Source of the DNA: Lachnospiraceae bacterium
GTDB lineage: Bacteria > Bacillota > Clostridia > Lachnospirales > Lachnospiraceae
NCBI GenBank assembly: GCA_014804785.1
Contig: JAAUZD010000005.1
Location: 1-42,082 of the forward strand
Length of the DNA: 42,082 bases
Direction of reading: 5' to 3'
The number at the start of each line of letters is the position of its first letter. Positions within the stretch are counted from its first letter, which is position 1. The notes under the pieces were generated by a model. It ran no database searches. It was not told the DNA's origin and worked only from the letters and a program-made list of their open reading frames with translations. Positions 34,849 to 41,927 of this stretch are shown piece after piece. Both the position numbers and the translations under genes were made by a program.

Positions 34849-34944
34849 TTGGCGATACTAGTTTCTTTCTTAATCTCCGTTATGGCAAGCGTAGTCGGCT
34901 ACTACATATGCAAATGGTTAGATGGAGATGATAGCGACAATTAG
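34849..34944 (+). CDS. 31-aa hydrophobic peptide, candidate type I toxin
   Basis: TTG 34849 behind AAGGGGGTG; the peptide starts MAILVSFLISVMASVVGYYI, a single membrane helix, then CKWLDG and an acidic tail (DDSDN). Size, single helix and charged tail are those of type I toxins such as TxpA-like peptides. It has its own strong promoter, a leader that can mask the ribosome binding site, and an antisense transcription unit facing its 3' end. The overlapping longer frame at 34922-35128 has no support. Toxicity is inferred, not shown. A broken copy of the 3' end of this locus is found at 36508-36540. Confidence 0.62.
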   Translation: MAILVSFLISVMASVVGYYICKWLDGDDSDN

Positions 34945-34947
34945 CCT

Positions 34948-35023
34948 AAAAAGAACCCCCAAGGAGCGGCTACTCTTTGGGGGTTCGCTTTGTGCTAGCT
35001 TGGCACTAATTTCTTTCTTTGTC
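34948..35023 (-). ncRNA. candidate antisense antitoxin RNA, about 75 nt
   Basis: On the minus strand a consensus-like promoter (35030-35058) would start an RNA near 35023. It would end at the hairpin GAACCCCCAA/TTGGGGGTTC (34953-34962 with 34977-34986), followed on this strand by five U (34948-34952). The RNA would be complementary to the 3' untranslated part of the peptide mRNA, beginning three bases after its stop codon, the TxpA/RatA arrangement. Confidence 0.52.
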
Positions 35024-35029
35024 ACTGAT

Positions 35030-35058
35030 AGTATAGCATATTCAGTTGATATTATCAA
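35030..35058 (-). promoter_or_regulatory. promoter of the antisense RNA
   Basis: Minus strand TTGATA (35053-35058), 17-base spacer, TATACT (35030-35035). Confidence 0.68.
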
Positions 35059-35081
35059 GTGGTTCCGTCTTTGGGGTCATA

Positions 35082-35157
35082 GTTTTGGCAAAGCCAAAAC
35101 GTATTTCGCAGGGGTTAGCACCCCTTGACCCTGCTTAATAGCACCCTTTCGGGTGCT
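35082..35157 (+). terminator. hairpin cluster at the 3' end of the toxin-like transcript
   Basis: GTTTTGGC/GCCAAAAC (35082-35089 with 35093-35100), AGGGG/CCCCT around 35110-35125, and AGCACCC/GGGTGCT (35140-35146 with 35151-35157). None has a good T run; together they may end or stabilise the plus-strand transcript. Confidence 0.35.
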
Positions 35158-35199
35158 ATATTCAATCTTCCAGATTGATTTGGAAATGCAGGTATGTTG

Positions 35200-35310
35200 T
35201 TATTTGAGTAATTCAGCTAAAAGATTTCTGGCATCTTCAAATCCTTGTCTATATGCTAATGAACCATAAACAGCACTTACGGCATTGTTGGCAGATAAGG
35301 AATTACACAA
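35200..35310 (-). other. out-of-frame C-terminal segment of the helical protein, or a 36-aa gene
   Basis: From TTG 35310 (AAAGGAG three bases upstream) this frame encodes 36 residues: MCNSLSANNAVSAVYGSLAY followed by RQGFEDARNLLAELLK. The helical, Leu-rich ending looks like a genuine protein C terminus and would fuse to the preceding gene with a single added A in its A6 run. A separate overlapping gene with a close ribosome binding site is the alternative. Confidence 0.45.
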
Positions 35311-35672
35311 TATCTCCTTTTTTGATTTTTATTTGCATATTCCTTTAAAAAGTTATCAATATTTGTAGATTGAGTATTTATATATCCTTGCTCCATGACT
35401 TTATATAGTTGAAAGCCGATAATTGCACCTACTTGTAAGTATACATCACTATGTGTGGTTGCAAATTCAACTAACAGGTCATGAAGAATTTCGTCTTTTT
35501 CAGGCGTGCATGGAAAAAATTTTGCCAGTTTTTCACAAATAATGTTAAAAGAAGCATTAATGTTGGCTTCATACGAATCGGCATTTTTTTCTGATGCATC
35601 TGCACCATATAAAAGAAGAGAAGTGACATTGGCTAGGTTTATTCTGCTTAGTAATTGGTTAAATTCAGACAT
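35277..35672 (-). CDS. small helical protein of unknown function, probably frameshifted at its end
   Basis: 131 residues from ATG 35672, behind AAAGGGGG. The protein is acidic and mostly helical (MSEFNQLLSRINLANVTSLL, DEILHDLLVEFATTHSDVYL, GAIIGFQLYKVMEQGY), resembling the small helical DUF6809-like proteins common in Clostridia, though I cannot confirm the family. The last 14 residues (RRYCVIPYLPTMP) look unnatural. They follow a run of six A's (35318-35323 on the plus strand as T); one more A would instead join the frame to the ORF at 35200-35310. It is divergent from the repressor gene at 35805 and shares its control region. Confidence 0.6.
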   Translation of the reverse strand: MSEFNQLLSRINLANVTSLLLYGADASEKNADSYEANINASFNIICEKLAKFFPCTPEKDEILHDLLVEFATTHSDVYLQVGAIIGFQLYKVMEQGYINTQSTNIDNFLKEYANKNQKRRYCVIPYLPTMP

Positions 35673-35725
35673 TTTATAACCCCCTTTGTGCTTTTATATT
35701 CTGTTTTGATTTATTAATTATAATA

Positions 35726-35777
35726 TGCCGCCAAAATGCCGTTAATACATATTTTGACGGCACTTTGACGTTATAAT
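35726..35777 (+). promoter_or_regulatory. four-site operator and -10 box of the first RHH gene
   Basis: Half-sites TGCCGCCA (35726) and TGCCGTTA (35737) lie 11 bp apart. Inverted half-sites TGACGGCA (35755) and TGACGTTA (35766), also 11 bp apart, follow. The last overlaps TATAAT (35772-35777). One helical turn between sites fits cooperative ribbon-helix-helix dimers. The region is shared with the divergent gene at 35672. Confidence 0.6.
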
Positions 35778-35804
35778 AAAGGCATAAAACATTAGGAGTC
35801 TCAT

Positions 35805-35975
35805 ATGGAACCAAAGCAAGCTAAGTTTACAATAAGAGTCAATTCGGAATTACTAAAAAAATTTCATTTTGTTGCAGAGTATAATGCTCGTTCAGCTAAC
35901 AGGGAGATAGAGGTCATTATGAAAGAGCACGTAAAAGCATTTGAAAGAATTTATGGTAGAATTGAGCAAGACTAA
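35805..35975 (+). CDS. Arc-type ribbon-helix-helix DNA-binding protein 1
   Basis: 56 residues, ATG 35805. The beta strand KFTIRVNSELLKKF and helix-turn-helix-like FVAEYNARSANREIEVIMKE are the Arc/Mnt ribbon-helix-helix signature found on phages, plasmids and conjugative elements. It shares about two thirds of residues with the second protein at 36069. Operators with 11-bp periodicity overlap its -10 box, so it is probably autorepressed. It follows AGGAG with about eight bases spacing. Confidence 0.82.
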   Translation: MEPKQAKFTIRVNSELLKKFHFVAEYNARSANREIEVIMKEHVKAFERIYGRIEQD

Positions 35976-35985
35976 CAAGAAATAG

Positions 35986-36037
35986 AGCCGTCATAGTGCC
36001 GTCAAAACGCAAACTGCCGTCATTCCGACTTTATAAT
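35986..36037 (+). promoter_or_regulatory. iterated operator and -10 box of the second RHH gene
   Basis: AGCCGTCA (35986), TGCCGTCA (35997, 11 bp on) and TGCCGTCA (36015) precede TATAAT (36032-36037). The same TATAATAAxGGCATAA context follows as at the first RHH gene. The 11-bp-spaced pair and the third copy are direct repeats, unlike the inverted layout upstream of the first gene. Confidence 0.58.
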
Positions 36038-36068
36038 AAGGGCATAATTTTTTTATGGAGGTTTAATT

Positions 36069-36239
36069 ATGCCATCAGATTTATCAAAGTTTACGGTACG
36101 AACTGACTGCGAACTTCTAAAAAAGTTTCGTTATGTCGCAGAATATAATGCGCGTTCTGCAAATAGGGAAATTGAAGTTTTAATGAAAAAGCATATTGCC
36201 GATTTTGAAGAGGTACATGGCAGTATAGAGTTCGAGTAG
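36069..36239 (+). CDS. Arc-type ribbon-helix-helix DNA-binding protein 2
   Basis: 56 residues, ATG 36069 behind GGAGG. It has the same length and fold as the protein at 35805 (KFTVRTDCELLKKF, YVAEYNARSANREIEVLMKK), about 66 percent identical over 50 residues by eye. The central VAEYNARSANREIEV is identical, so DNA contacts may overlap while the strand residues differ (TIRVNSE versus TVRTDCE). It is expressed from its own iterated operator. A tandem duplication with divergence of recognition is likely. Confidence 0.82.
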   Translation: MPSDLSKFTVRTDCELLKKFRYVAEYNARSANREIEVLMKKHIADFEEVHGSIEFE

Positions 36240-36384
36240 CTTCTTATTTTATACTGATGTGCGTGATAACATTTTGATAACATAATTTTTAAAATCATAT
36301 AAAAAACATAGTTTTTGAATAAAAAGACCATGAAATGCAAACGAAAAAGTAGAGTTTATAAGGGTATAAACTTATAAATCTATA

Positions 36385-36540
36385 CCCTTAGTTTAGTATA
36401 TACATGAAGTGAAAATACCTGCTTGCAGAAGTATTTTCACGAATGTATCGAGCGGCTTGCCGTGAGATGCAAATGCGCTCCCCCGGATGCTTCCACCATC
36501 CGGGGGTCGCTTTGTGCTAGCTTGGCACTAATTTCTTTCC
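36385..36540 (+). repeat. structured repeat, copy 2, fused to the 3' end of the toxin locus
   Basis: 36385-36507 repeats 34568-34689. At the GGGGGT of the last hairpin it switches directly to a copy of 34986-35017 (CGCTTTGTGCTAGCTTGGCA and following). The promoter, peptide gene and antisense promoter present in copy 1 are therefore missing, as after deletion between two GGGGGT stretches. The rest of 36240-36384 holds paired TGATAACA motifs at 36264 and 36275 and a 9-bp inverted repeat (AAGGGTATA/TATACCCTT). Confidence 0.85.
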
Positions 36541-36633
36541 CAGATGATGCAAATTTGATGCATTCGCCATGTATAATGGTAAAAGTTAATTTATAAATCT
36601 TTATGAGAGAAGAAAAATGTGGCAAGTGTGTAG

Positions 36634-37676
36634 AGGAAAGATAGGAATATTCATAAGAACGTTGAATACAAAACGAATGAAGAAATCAATAAAGAAGTAA
36701 TAGATGCTTATGATGAATTTCTTAATGACGAACAGGAAGTATATGTCAAGGACGAATATTTGAACAATTTGCCAAATGATGCTGTAGTGCCTGAAAAATT
36801 TACATTATTATATAATGGACAGGATACAGAAACGCTTTATATATATCGGGAGACATCAGACGCTGAATCAATAGAAAAAATTAATCTTGCAGATAAATAT
36901 TTAGAAACTGAAACGATCAGTGAACTTTTATTAGAAGATAGTATAATTAGTGAATATCAGCTTCCGGGCGATGGCAAGGCTCTTTCTGATTTACAATTCA
37001 AATTTACAAACATTGAAAATGGAGAAGCCGGATATGTCTTGAAAGGCGAAGCTGAAGGAATCTACAAGGATACGGGAGAAAAATATTACATAGGTTTGGA
37101 ATGGAATGAAACTACAAAAAAAGAAGAAATAACTCCATACATTCTTGAAATATGGGATGCCCAAAAAGATAAAGATATTTTTGATAAATGCAATGAAATA
37201 TTTGACCGGATTGAACAAGGTGACTGGTCGGATATGCTTCCCATAGAAGGTATGGAGTATATGTGGGAAATGCATGGGACAGAAGGCGACTGGATACGTG
37301 TTGATGTAAATCAGGATGGTCTGCCGGAGCTAATCAGCCAGTGTGGTAATGGGCAATGGACAGAAAACAAACGACCTATAGATCTGATTTTTTCATGGAA
37401 TAAAGATAAGATAGAATTGGTTTATACGGATTTGATTGATGCTGATGAATTTTATTATTACAGTGGAAACGCAAAAATTTGTATACCCTGAGGTTTGACA
37501 GGGAATTTTTGGAAGCAACCTGTGAAGCTGCCATGACTTTTTATTCTGTGCGTCCTAAAACAAATGATGAATTAAAGGATAATCCGGATAAAAATTATTG
37601 GGTACAGGAAATTATTGCGCAAGACAGTCTTTTTAGAATATTCTTTCTGAAATCCCATTGTCACAACCTGCGGTGA
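36634..37676 (+). pseudogene. truncated and frameshifted gene for an EF-hand/VCBS-type surface protein
   Basis: The frame is open from 36634 (after a TAG) without a start codon or signal peptide: RNIHKNVEYKTNEEINKEVI, then FTLLYNGQDTETLYIYRETS, and the calcium-loop-like DVNQDGLPELI near the end. It stops at 37491. The next frame (from about 37479) continues with plausible sequence (YTLRFDREFLEATCEAAMTF to HCHNLR), so an indel lies around the A run near 37476. Missing N terminus plus frameshift mark it as a pseudogene of a secreted or lipoprotein-type gene common in Lachnospiraceae. The DVNQDG loop is the only motif I can name. Confidence 0.6.
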
Positions 37677-37814
37677 GTTCCCCATAGCCATTGAGATTAT
37701 ATTATAGCCTGTCGGGAGGGTAATTTTACTGTTGGATGCGCTCGTATCTTTGGGGATAAAGGTTAAACTAAAAACCGATTTGCGTATAAAATTGTAATTG
37801 TGTCAGCAAAATAT

Positions 37815-38270
37815 TTATTCTACTAAATTCATTACCATACACTCGTTCGATGCACAAAATCCAAGAGTTTCGTAAAGCGGTCTGCCTAAATCAGTAGCGT
37901 CTAAACTGATTTCTGTAACTCCTTTTCCTTTCGCCTCATCTATTAATATCTGTACAAGCTTACGTGCGACACCTCGTCTGCGATAATCGATATTTGTATA
38001 GACATTCATAAGATGTGCTCTATTTCCTGTAGGGTGCGAAAACGTAGGCATCATTTCAATATACGATATGCTTGCACAAGCCACAACTTTACCATTTTCC
38101 AAAGCAATACTCGTTGTTTGATTCCCTTCAAGAAAATAGTGTTTACTATTTGCAATAAGCTCATCTGAAAAAACAAAATTATCCGATAATTCATTTACTT
38201 TTCGAAGCATTTCCAAGCGAATACTCATAAGCATATCTATATCTTCTTTTGTTGCTATTTTATATTCCAT
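37815..38270 (-). CDS. GNAT-family N-acetyltransferase
   Basis: 151 residues from ATG 38270, nine bases after AGGAGG; the ATG at 38279 abuts that site and is rejected. The acetyl-CoA loop is complete: LMNVYTNIDYRRRGVARKLV (R-R-x-G-V-A), followed by EISLDATDLGRPLYETLGF. N-terminal MEYKIATKEDIDMLMSIRLE is typical. Substrate unknown. It is an intact gene among decayed ones, with no operon partner. Confidence 0.9.
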   Translation of the reverse strand: MEYKIATKEDIDMLMSIRLEMLRKVNELSDNFVFSDELIANSKHYFLEGNQTTSIALENGKVVACASISYIEMMPTFSHPTGNRAHLMNVYTNIDYRRRGVARKLVQILIDEAKGKGVTEISLDATDLGRPLYETLGFCASNECMVMNLVE

Positions 38271-38512
38271 AACATACATCCTCCTGATTCGATTTTAGTA
38301 TTTAGTTAAATAGGAATTTTATTCTATTGCCTATTGTAGCAGATAAACACCTAATGTTCTACTTATACTTCAGATGAAGACTGCGTAAATTTACCTTCGG
38401 ATTTAATGGGACAGAGTCCACCCGTGATGCGCTGATAAAGTATCAGGCAATGACTTGTAGCTTTACTTTACTCTTTTTTCCGTATTCCTGCAAGTTGCAT
38501 TTTGTGTTGGTC

Positions 38513-39397
38513 TTACAGACCCCATATATGGGCATTAAAATCTACTCTTTTTCTGTTCTGCAGCGACATGCTGTGGCTGATGCTCTCCACATATTTGCCC
38601 AGCTCCCCGTGGCGGTTCCTTTCTGATACAAGTATCTGTGCACTGCTTAAAACATCATATTCCGCTCCGCATGCCCCTCTGTACGGCTCCCTGTAACCCC
38701 ATCCTTTCTTCCAAGACGGTTCTTTGCTGCCGTCCAGTTGGACAGGATATATTTCCTGGCTTCCTCCATCAGAATTCACATAGATCCTCTTTACTTTTTC
38801 CAGGTCATAATGGCTCTCCATGTACTCATATATTTCATCCCAGAACTTCTGATTCCCATCGCCCGTGTTCCCATCGCAGAAGTAATAAGGATTCACCAGA
38901 CAGTGTCTTTTGCTTTTCGGTGACTCGTTTTCTATCCCTTCGTAAATATAGACCAGTTTAGTGATCAGGTCGTTATTCTTCTGGTGGTTTTCCTTTTCTG
39001 TAAGATCACCCTTTTTTCCCTGGAACTGCAGGGATATATGGTCTTCATCAGCGTCTATATAGGGATAATCCACTTCCTTTTTCTTTTCAGGTCTTTCCTC
39101 ATTCTTCGGGAATTCCAGCTGGTGTATCTTATTTTTGACAGTCTGTCTGCTCACATCCGTTCCAAGGCTTGCCTCTTCGCCTCCCCGGCGGTAGGAACTC
39201 TGTACTGCCTCCTCCAGCATTTTTGCCTGTGCATCTTCCGTGATCCGCTCATTGGGCTCCAGCCCCAGGAGCCTGTCAAGCAGATATTCACTCTTTCCGG
39301 TCTCCCTGCTGGTAAATAAGGTTTTCCTGAATACGACATTACCTAGCGATGTTGTCAGCTGCTTGTTCCCGAATTTAGCTTTTTTGTTCGGTTGTTT
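38513..39397 (-). pseudogene. remnant of an ISLre2-family (UPF0236) transposase gene
   Basis: The minus frame is open from 39397 to 38513 but lacks a start: KFGNKQLTTSLGNVVFRKTL, TGKSEYLLDRLLGLEPNERI, AVQSSYRRGGEEA, TDVSRQTVKNKIHQ, DYPYIDADEDHISLQFQ, and EYMESHYDLEKVKRIYVNSD. These are the order and motifs of ISLre2-type transposases, which are about 450-500 residues. The N-terminal 100 or so residues and the C-terminal third are missing; the end HIWGL is not native. No terminal inverted repeats were found. The 38271-38512 gap beyond it holds no recognisable gene. Confidence 0.8.
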
Positions 39398-39429
39398 TCA
39401 ATGCGCACAGAAAAATTTAAAATCTGCAA

Positions 39430-39606
39430 TCAAACAAAAAATATTTTGCAAAAATACATAACGCTTTTTCCTATTGTGATGATACCGTCATCAATAAAGT
39501 TACAGTTAAAACGGATATATGAACCCTCTCCAATATAAATATGCGTTCCTTTGGAAGTCCCTCGCATTCATCAGTAAACAGCTTTCCATTTATAAATTTT
39601 TCCCCA
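39430..39606 (-). pseudogene. remnant of a maltose/galactoside O-acetyltransferase gene
   Basis: On the minus strand GEKFINGKLFTDECEGLPKE matches the start of the sugar O-acetyltransferase family. A different frame then gives KGTHIYIGEGSYIRFNCNFI and DDGIITIGKSVM, the beginning of its left-handed beta helix. The piece between (about 45 residues) and everything after are deleted, and the frame ends at 39430. It lies directly downstream of the VOC gene on the same strand. Confidence 0.55.
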
Positions 39607-39990
39607 CTAAATTGTTATTTCAATCTGATTATCTTCAAAATCAATCGTACAGCTCTCATAATATCCGTCCTCTGTTGTCCGGGGATTGCTGATTATGCGA
39701 TAACCATCTTTCCTTAATTGTTCTGTCAACGAGTTGACTGTTTCCTTTGTTCCTACAGAAAGAGCAATATGTGCGTACCCTGTACGGGCAAGCGGCTTTT
39801 CTATATTTTCCATTTCGGGTTTGTTCATAATCTCCAACCTGCACTCTCCTTGAAAAGAAAGAAAATAAGACTGAAAATCTGTTATTTTGTTATGGTACTT
39901 TTCCCCTGCCGCTGCATGGAAATAATGTGTAAAAAAATCTTTTGCCCGTTCCAAATCATTTACATACATTGCAATATGTTCAATCTTCAT
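39607..39990 (-). CDS. VOC/glyoxalase-fold protein
   Basis: 127 residues from ATG 39990 (the frame also has ATG 40005, next to AAGGAA). The first half-motif is MKIEHIAMYVNDLERAKDFF; later AHIALSVGTKETVNSLTEQL and YYESCTIDFEDNQIEITI complete the paired beta-alpha-beta modules. Candidate metal ligands are His4 and the late Glu; substrate unknown. A minus-strand TATAAT at 40045-40050 is a likely -10. It diverges from an AraC-type regulator at 40126, which may control it. Confidence 0.87.
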   Translation of the reverse strand: MKIEHIAMYVNDLERAKDFFTHYFHAAAGEKYHNKITDFQSYFLSFQGECRLEIMNKPEMENIEKPLARTGYAHIALSVGTKETVNSLTEQLRKDGYRIISNPRTTEDGYYESCTIDFEDNQIEITI

Positions 39991-40125
39991 GTTCTGTTTC
40001 CCCATTTCCTTGTTTTTCTTGCTTTTTCTCGGTATCTTGTTATAATTATAGTATTTACCTTTTGGCTTTTCTAACAGAATTGTCGCTAAAAAGTATAAAT
40101 ATTGTATTTGGGAGAGAATAGAAGT

Positions 40126-41019
40126 ATGGAAACAGTTGCAATCGAACTCATGCAGGATTTTTCAGAAATTGTCCATTATGAGCATACGGGGATTCCGCTA
40201 TATATCCGTACCGCTGATTTAGCAGCTTATCCCGGAATGAGTGCGCCCTGTCATTGGCACGATGATATTGAATGGATTTATATTATATCGGGTAAAATGT
40301 GCTATTACATCAACGGCAAGAGGATTCTCCTGAATGAAAATGATTCGCTTATGGTAAATGCCCGTCAAATGCACTATGGCTATTCATATAAGAAGCAGGA
40401 CTGTCATTTTTTATGTATTCTGTTTCACCCATCTTTATTTGGCAACAATAAAACTTTACTGCAAAAATATGTTACACCTGTTATTGAAAATGCTGATTGT
40501 GAATATCTATATTTTCATTCAAAACAGACAAGAGGACAGGAGATCGCTGAATATCTTGAACAAATCCGTTGTCTAAAGGCAGGAGCAGCGAACGCATATG
40601 AAATGCAGGCTATTGCAGTTATGTTTCAACTATGGAGCAGTTTACTGCAATGCAGGGAATTAGCCATTCTGGATAGCAAAAGTGACAGTAACAGTGATTT
40701 GGAAATCCAAAAAAATATGGTGTCATTTATTTACCAGCACTATGCGGAACAAATATCATTGAATGAAATTGCGGCTTCGGGAAACGTAAGCCGTAGTAAA
40801 TGCTGCCTTATTTTTAAACATTACATGCAGCAATCTCCAGTGGATTTTTTGAATACATTTAGACTTAAAACAAGTTGCAGTTTGCTTCGGAATACTGAAA
40901 AAAGTATTACAGACATTGCTTTTAACTGTGGGTTTAATCATTTAAGTTATTTTTCAAAACTGTTTATCAAGAATTTTGGCTGTACTCCACGGGAATACCG
41001 CAATCAAAAAAGTATGTAA
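40126..41019 (+). CDS. AraC-family transcriptional regulator
   Basis: 297 residues from ATG 40126 with GGGAGAG upstream. The N-terminal cupin-type sensor domain has CHWHDDIEWIYIISGKMCYY. The C-terminal double HTH spans about 195-295 (ISLNEIAASGNVSRSKCCLIF; SITDIAFNCGFNHLSYFSKL; FGCTPREYR). Such proteins respond to sugars or small hydrophobic ligands. It is divergent from the VOC gene with a 135-base gap and is the likely regulator of it; there is no sugar operon adjacent. Confidence 0.92.
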   Translation: METVAIELMQDFSEIVHYEHTGIPLYIRTADLAAYPGMSAPCHWHDDIEWIYIISGKMCYYINGKRILLNENDSLMVNARQMHYGYSYKKQDCHFLCILFHPSLFGNNKTLLQKYVTPVIENADCEYLYFHSKQTRGQEIAEYLEQIRCLKAGAANAYEMQAIAVMFQLWSSLLQCRELAILDSKSDSNSDLEIQKNMVSFIYQHYAEQISLNEIAASGNVSRSKCCLIFKHYMQQSPVDFLNTFRLKTSCSLLRNTEKSITDIAFNCGFNHLSYFSKLFIKNFGCTPREYRNQKSM

Positions 41020-41435
41020 AAAACCAAAAGTTCCATTATTCCATGTCTTCAGCAAACAGAAACATGGATACTGTGGAATAGTGCGTTGGTTGGTCTGGCT
41101 TTTACAGTATTCCGAAAACTAGAACTCTTGAAATACAATTTTTGAACTTCTGCTATTCCGAAAAACGGAATGTAACAATACTAATATTAACTATACTGAA
41201 TATAGTCATACGAACTCGGCGTGTTCTTTGCTGTTATTAACTGTATTTGTTTAAGTTTTGTGCAAATACATACTCATTTTTAAAATGTTACACAGCAAAA
41301 TTTTTGATAAAAAAGGCACTGAGCATTGCCTACACCTTTTTCACATCCGAAAGTCCCTGCAAATTAAATCTTTCTAATGTTTTAAAGCGTAACAATCCAT
41401 TAGAAACTCACCTTTTCTACTTAATTTCCATTATT
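41020..41435. other. gene-free stretch, nothing recognised
   Basis: About 415 bases between the AraC gene and the palindrome at 41436. Short frames exist, but none has a ribosome binding site or protein-like composition that I can support. The DNA is AT-rich, with fragments of A/T runs only. Confidence 0.5.
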
Positions 41436-41455
41436 ACATGGTGCTAGCACCATGT
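41436..41455. terminator. perfect 20-bp palindrome, terminator or operator
   Basis: ACATGGTGCTAGCACCATGT is self-complementary; as RNA it gives an 8-bp stem with a CTAG loop, followed by CTTTTAT. This suits a terminator, but a symmetrical operator is equally possible. Confidence 0.45.
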
Positions 41456-41458
41456 CTT

Positions 41459-41713
41459 TTATATTACTAAGGAAAAATTGGGCAAACATTCTATTCGCAT
41501 ACAAATTAAGAACATACTGACATCTTGAACGGATTGAAATTTATCCAATTCTTCAATAAACAATATATAATTCCTGTCTGTTTGATAGGGAAAGAGTCTG
41601 TTTCCTAAAGTCAAAACAAAATTAAGTAAATATCCGCCAACAAGGCTTCCTTCGCAACATCCCCCTGTTATAGTATACCAATCACTATGAATCAGTTTAC
41701 ACAATCCGTTCAT
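41459..41713 (-). pseudogene. fragment of an S66-family LD-carboxypeptidase gene (MccF-like)
   Basis: Minus-strand residues TGGCCEGSLVGGYLLNFVLT and NYILFIEELDKFQSVQDVSM match the central G-x-x-x-G-x-L-x-GGNL and ILFLED regions of S66 peptidases. The N-terminal half with the catalytic Ser is absent, and the C-terminal part breaks up after about 84 residues. Intact relatives cleave murein tetrapeptides or microcin C-type conjugates. Here it is a non-functional remnant. Confidence 0.55.
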
Positions 41714-41761
41714 AATATGTTATACTTTGTTATGTAATTTTTCTCCCCTTTCTTTACGCTT

Positions 41762-41887
41762 ATGAGGGTTCTCAAAGCCTTATGGTACGATATAGCACAA
41801 GGAAATACAGAAGGGAAAATCGAATGTGTGTGGGATGGCGCACGAAGTGTGGCACCTAAGTTAATTCGTATGTATTATAAAATTTAA
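41762..41887 (+). CDS. small ORF of 41 aa, possibly a gene remnant
   Basis: ATG 41762 opens MRVLKALWYDIAQGNTEGKI followed by ECVWDGARSVAPKLIRMYYK and one last Ile. The composition is protein-like, and it resembles the C-terminal end of a longer enzyme rather than a free peptide. There is no clear ribosome binding site (the upstream stretch is CCCCTTTCTTTACG). Not recognised. Confidence 0.3.
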   Translation: MRVLKALWYDIAQGNTEGKIECVWDGARSVAPKLIRMYYKI

Positions 41888-41927
41888 ACCAGAATATGTA
41901 GTTATATGAATTTGTGGAGATGATGCG

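Noticed and set aside
34922-35128. 68-codon forward frame overlapping the toxin-like gene
   Set aside because: It overlaps the end of the 31-aa gene and the antisense RNA, has no ribosome binding site and reads through terminator hairpins; it is a shadow frame.
35726-36037. Repeated TGCCGTCA units as a CRISPR array
   Set aside because: Units are only 8 bases, irregularly spaced, partly inverted and lie in promoter positions; they are better read as operators.
38638-39319. Forward frames in the transposase region
   Set aside because: They lie opposite the minus-strand ISLre2 remnant, which shows family motifs in order; the forward frames show none.
41247-41447. 66-codon forward frame with non-ATG start
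   Set aside because: No ribosome binding site, it runs into the palindrome at 41436, and its composition is that of random AT-rich DNA.
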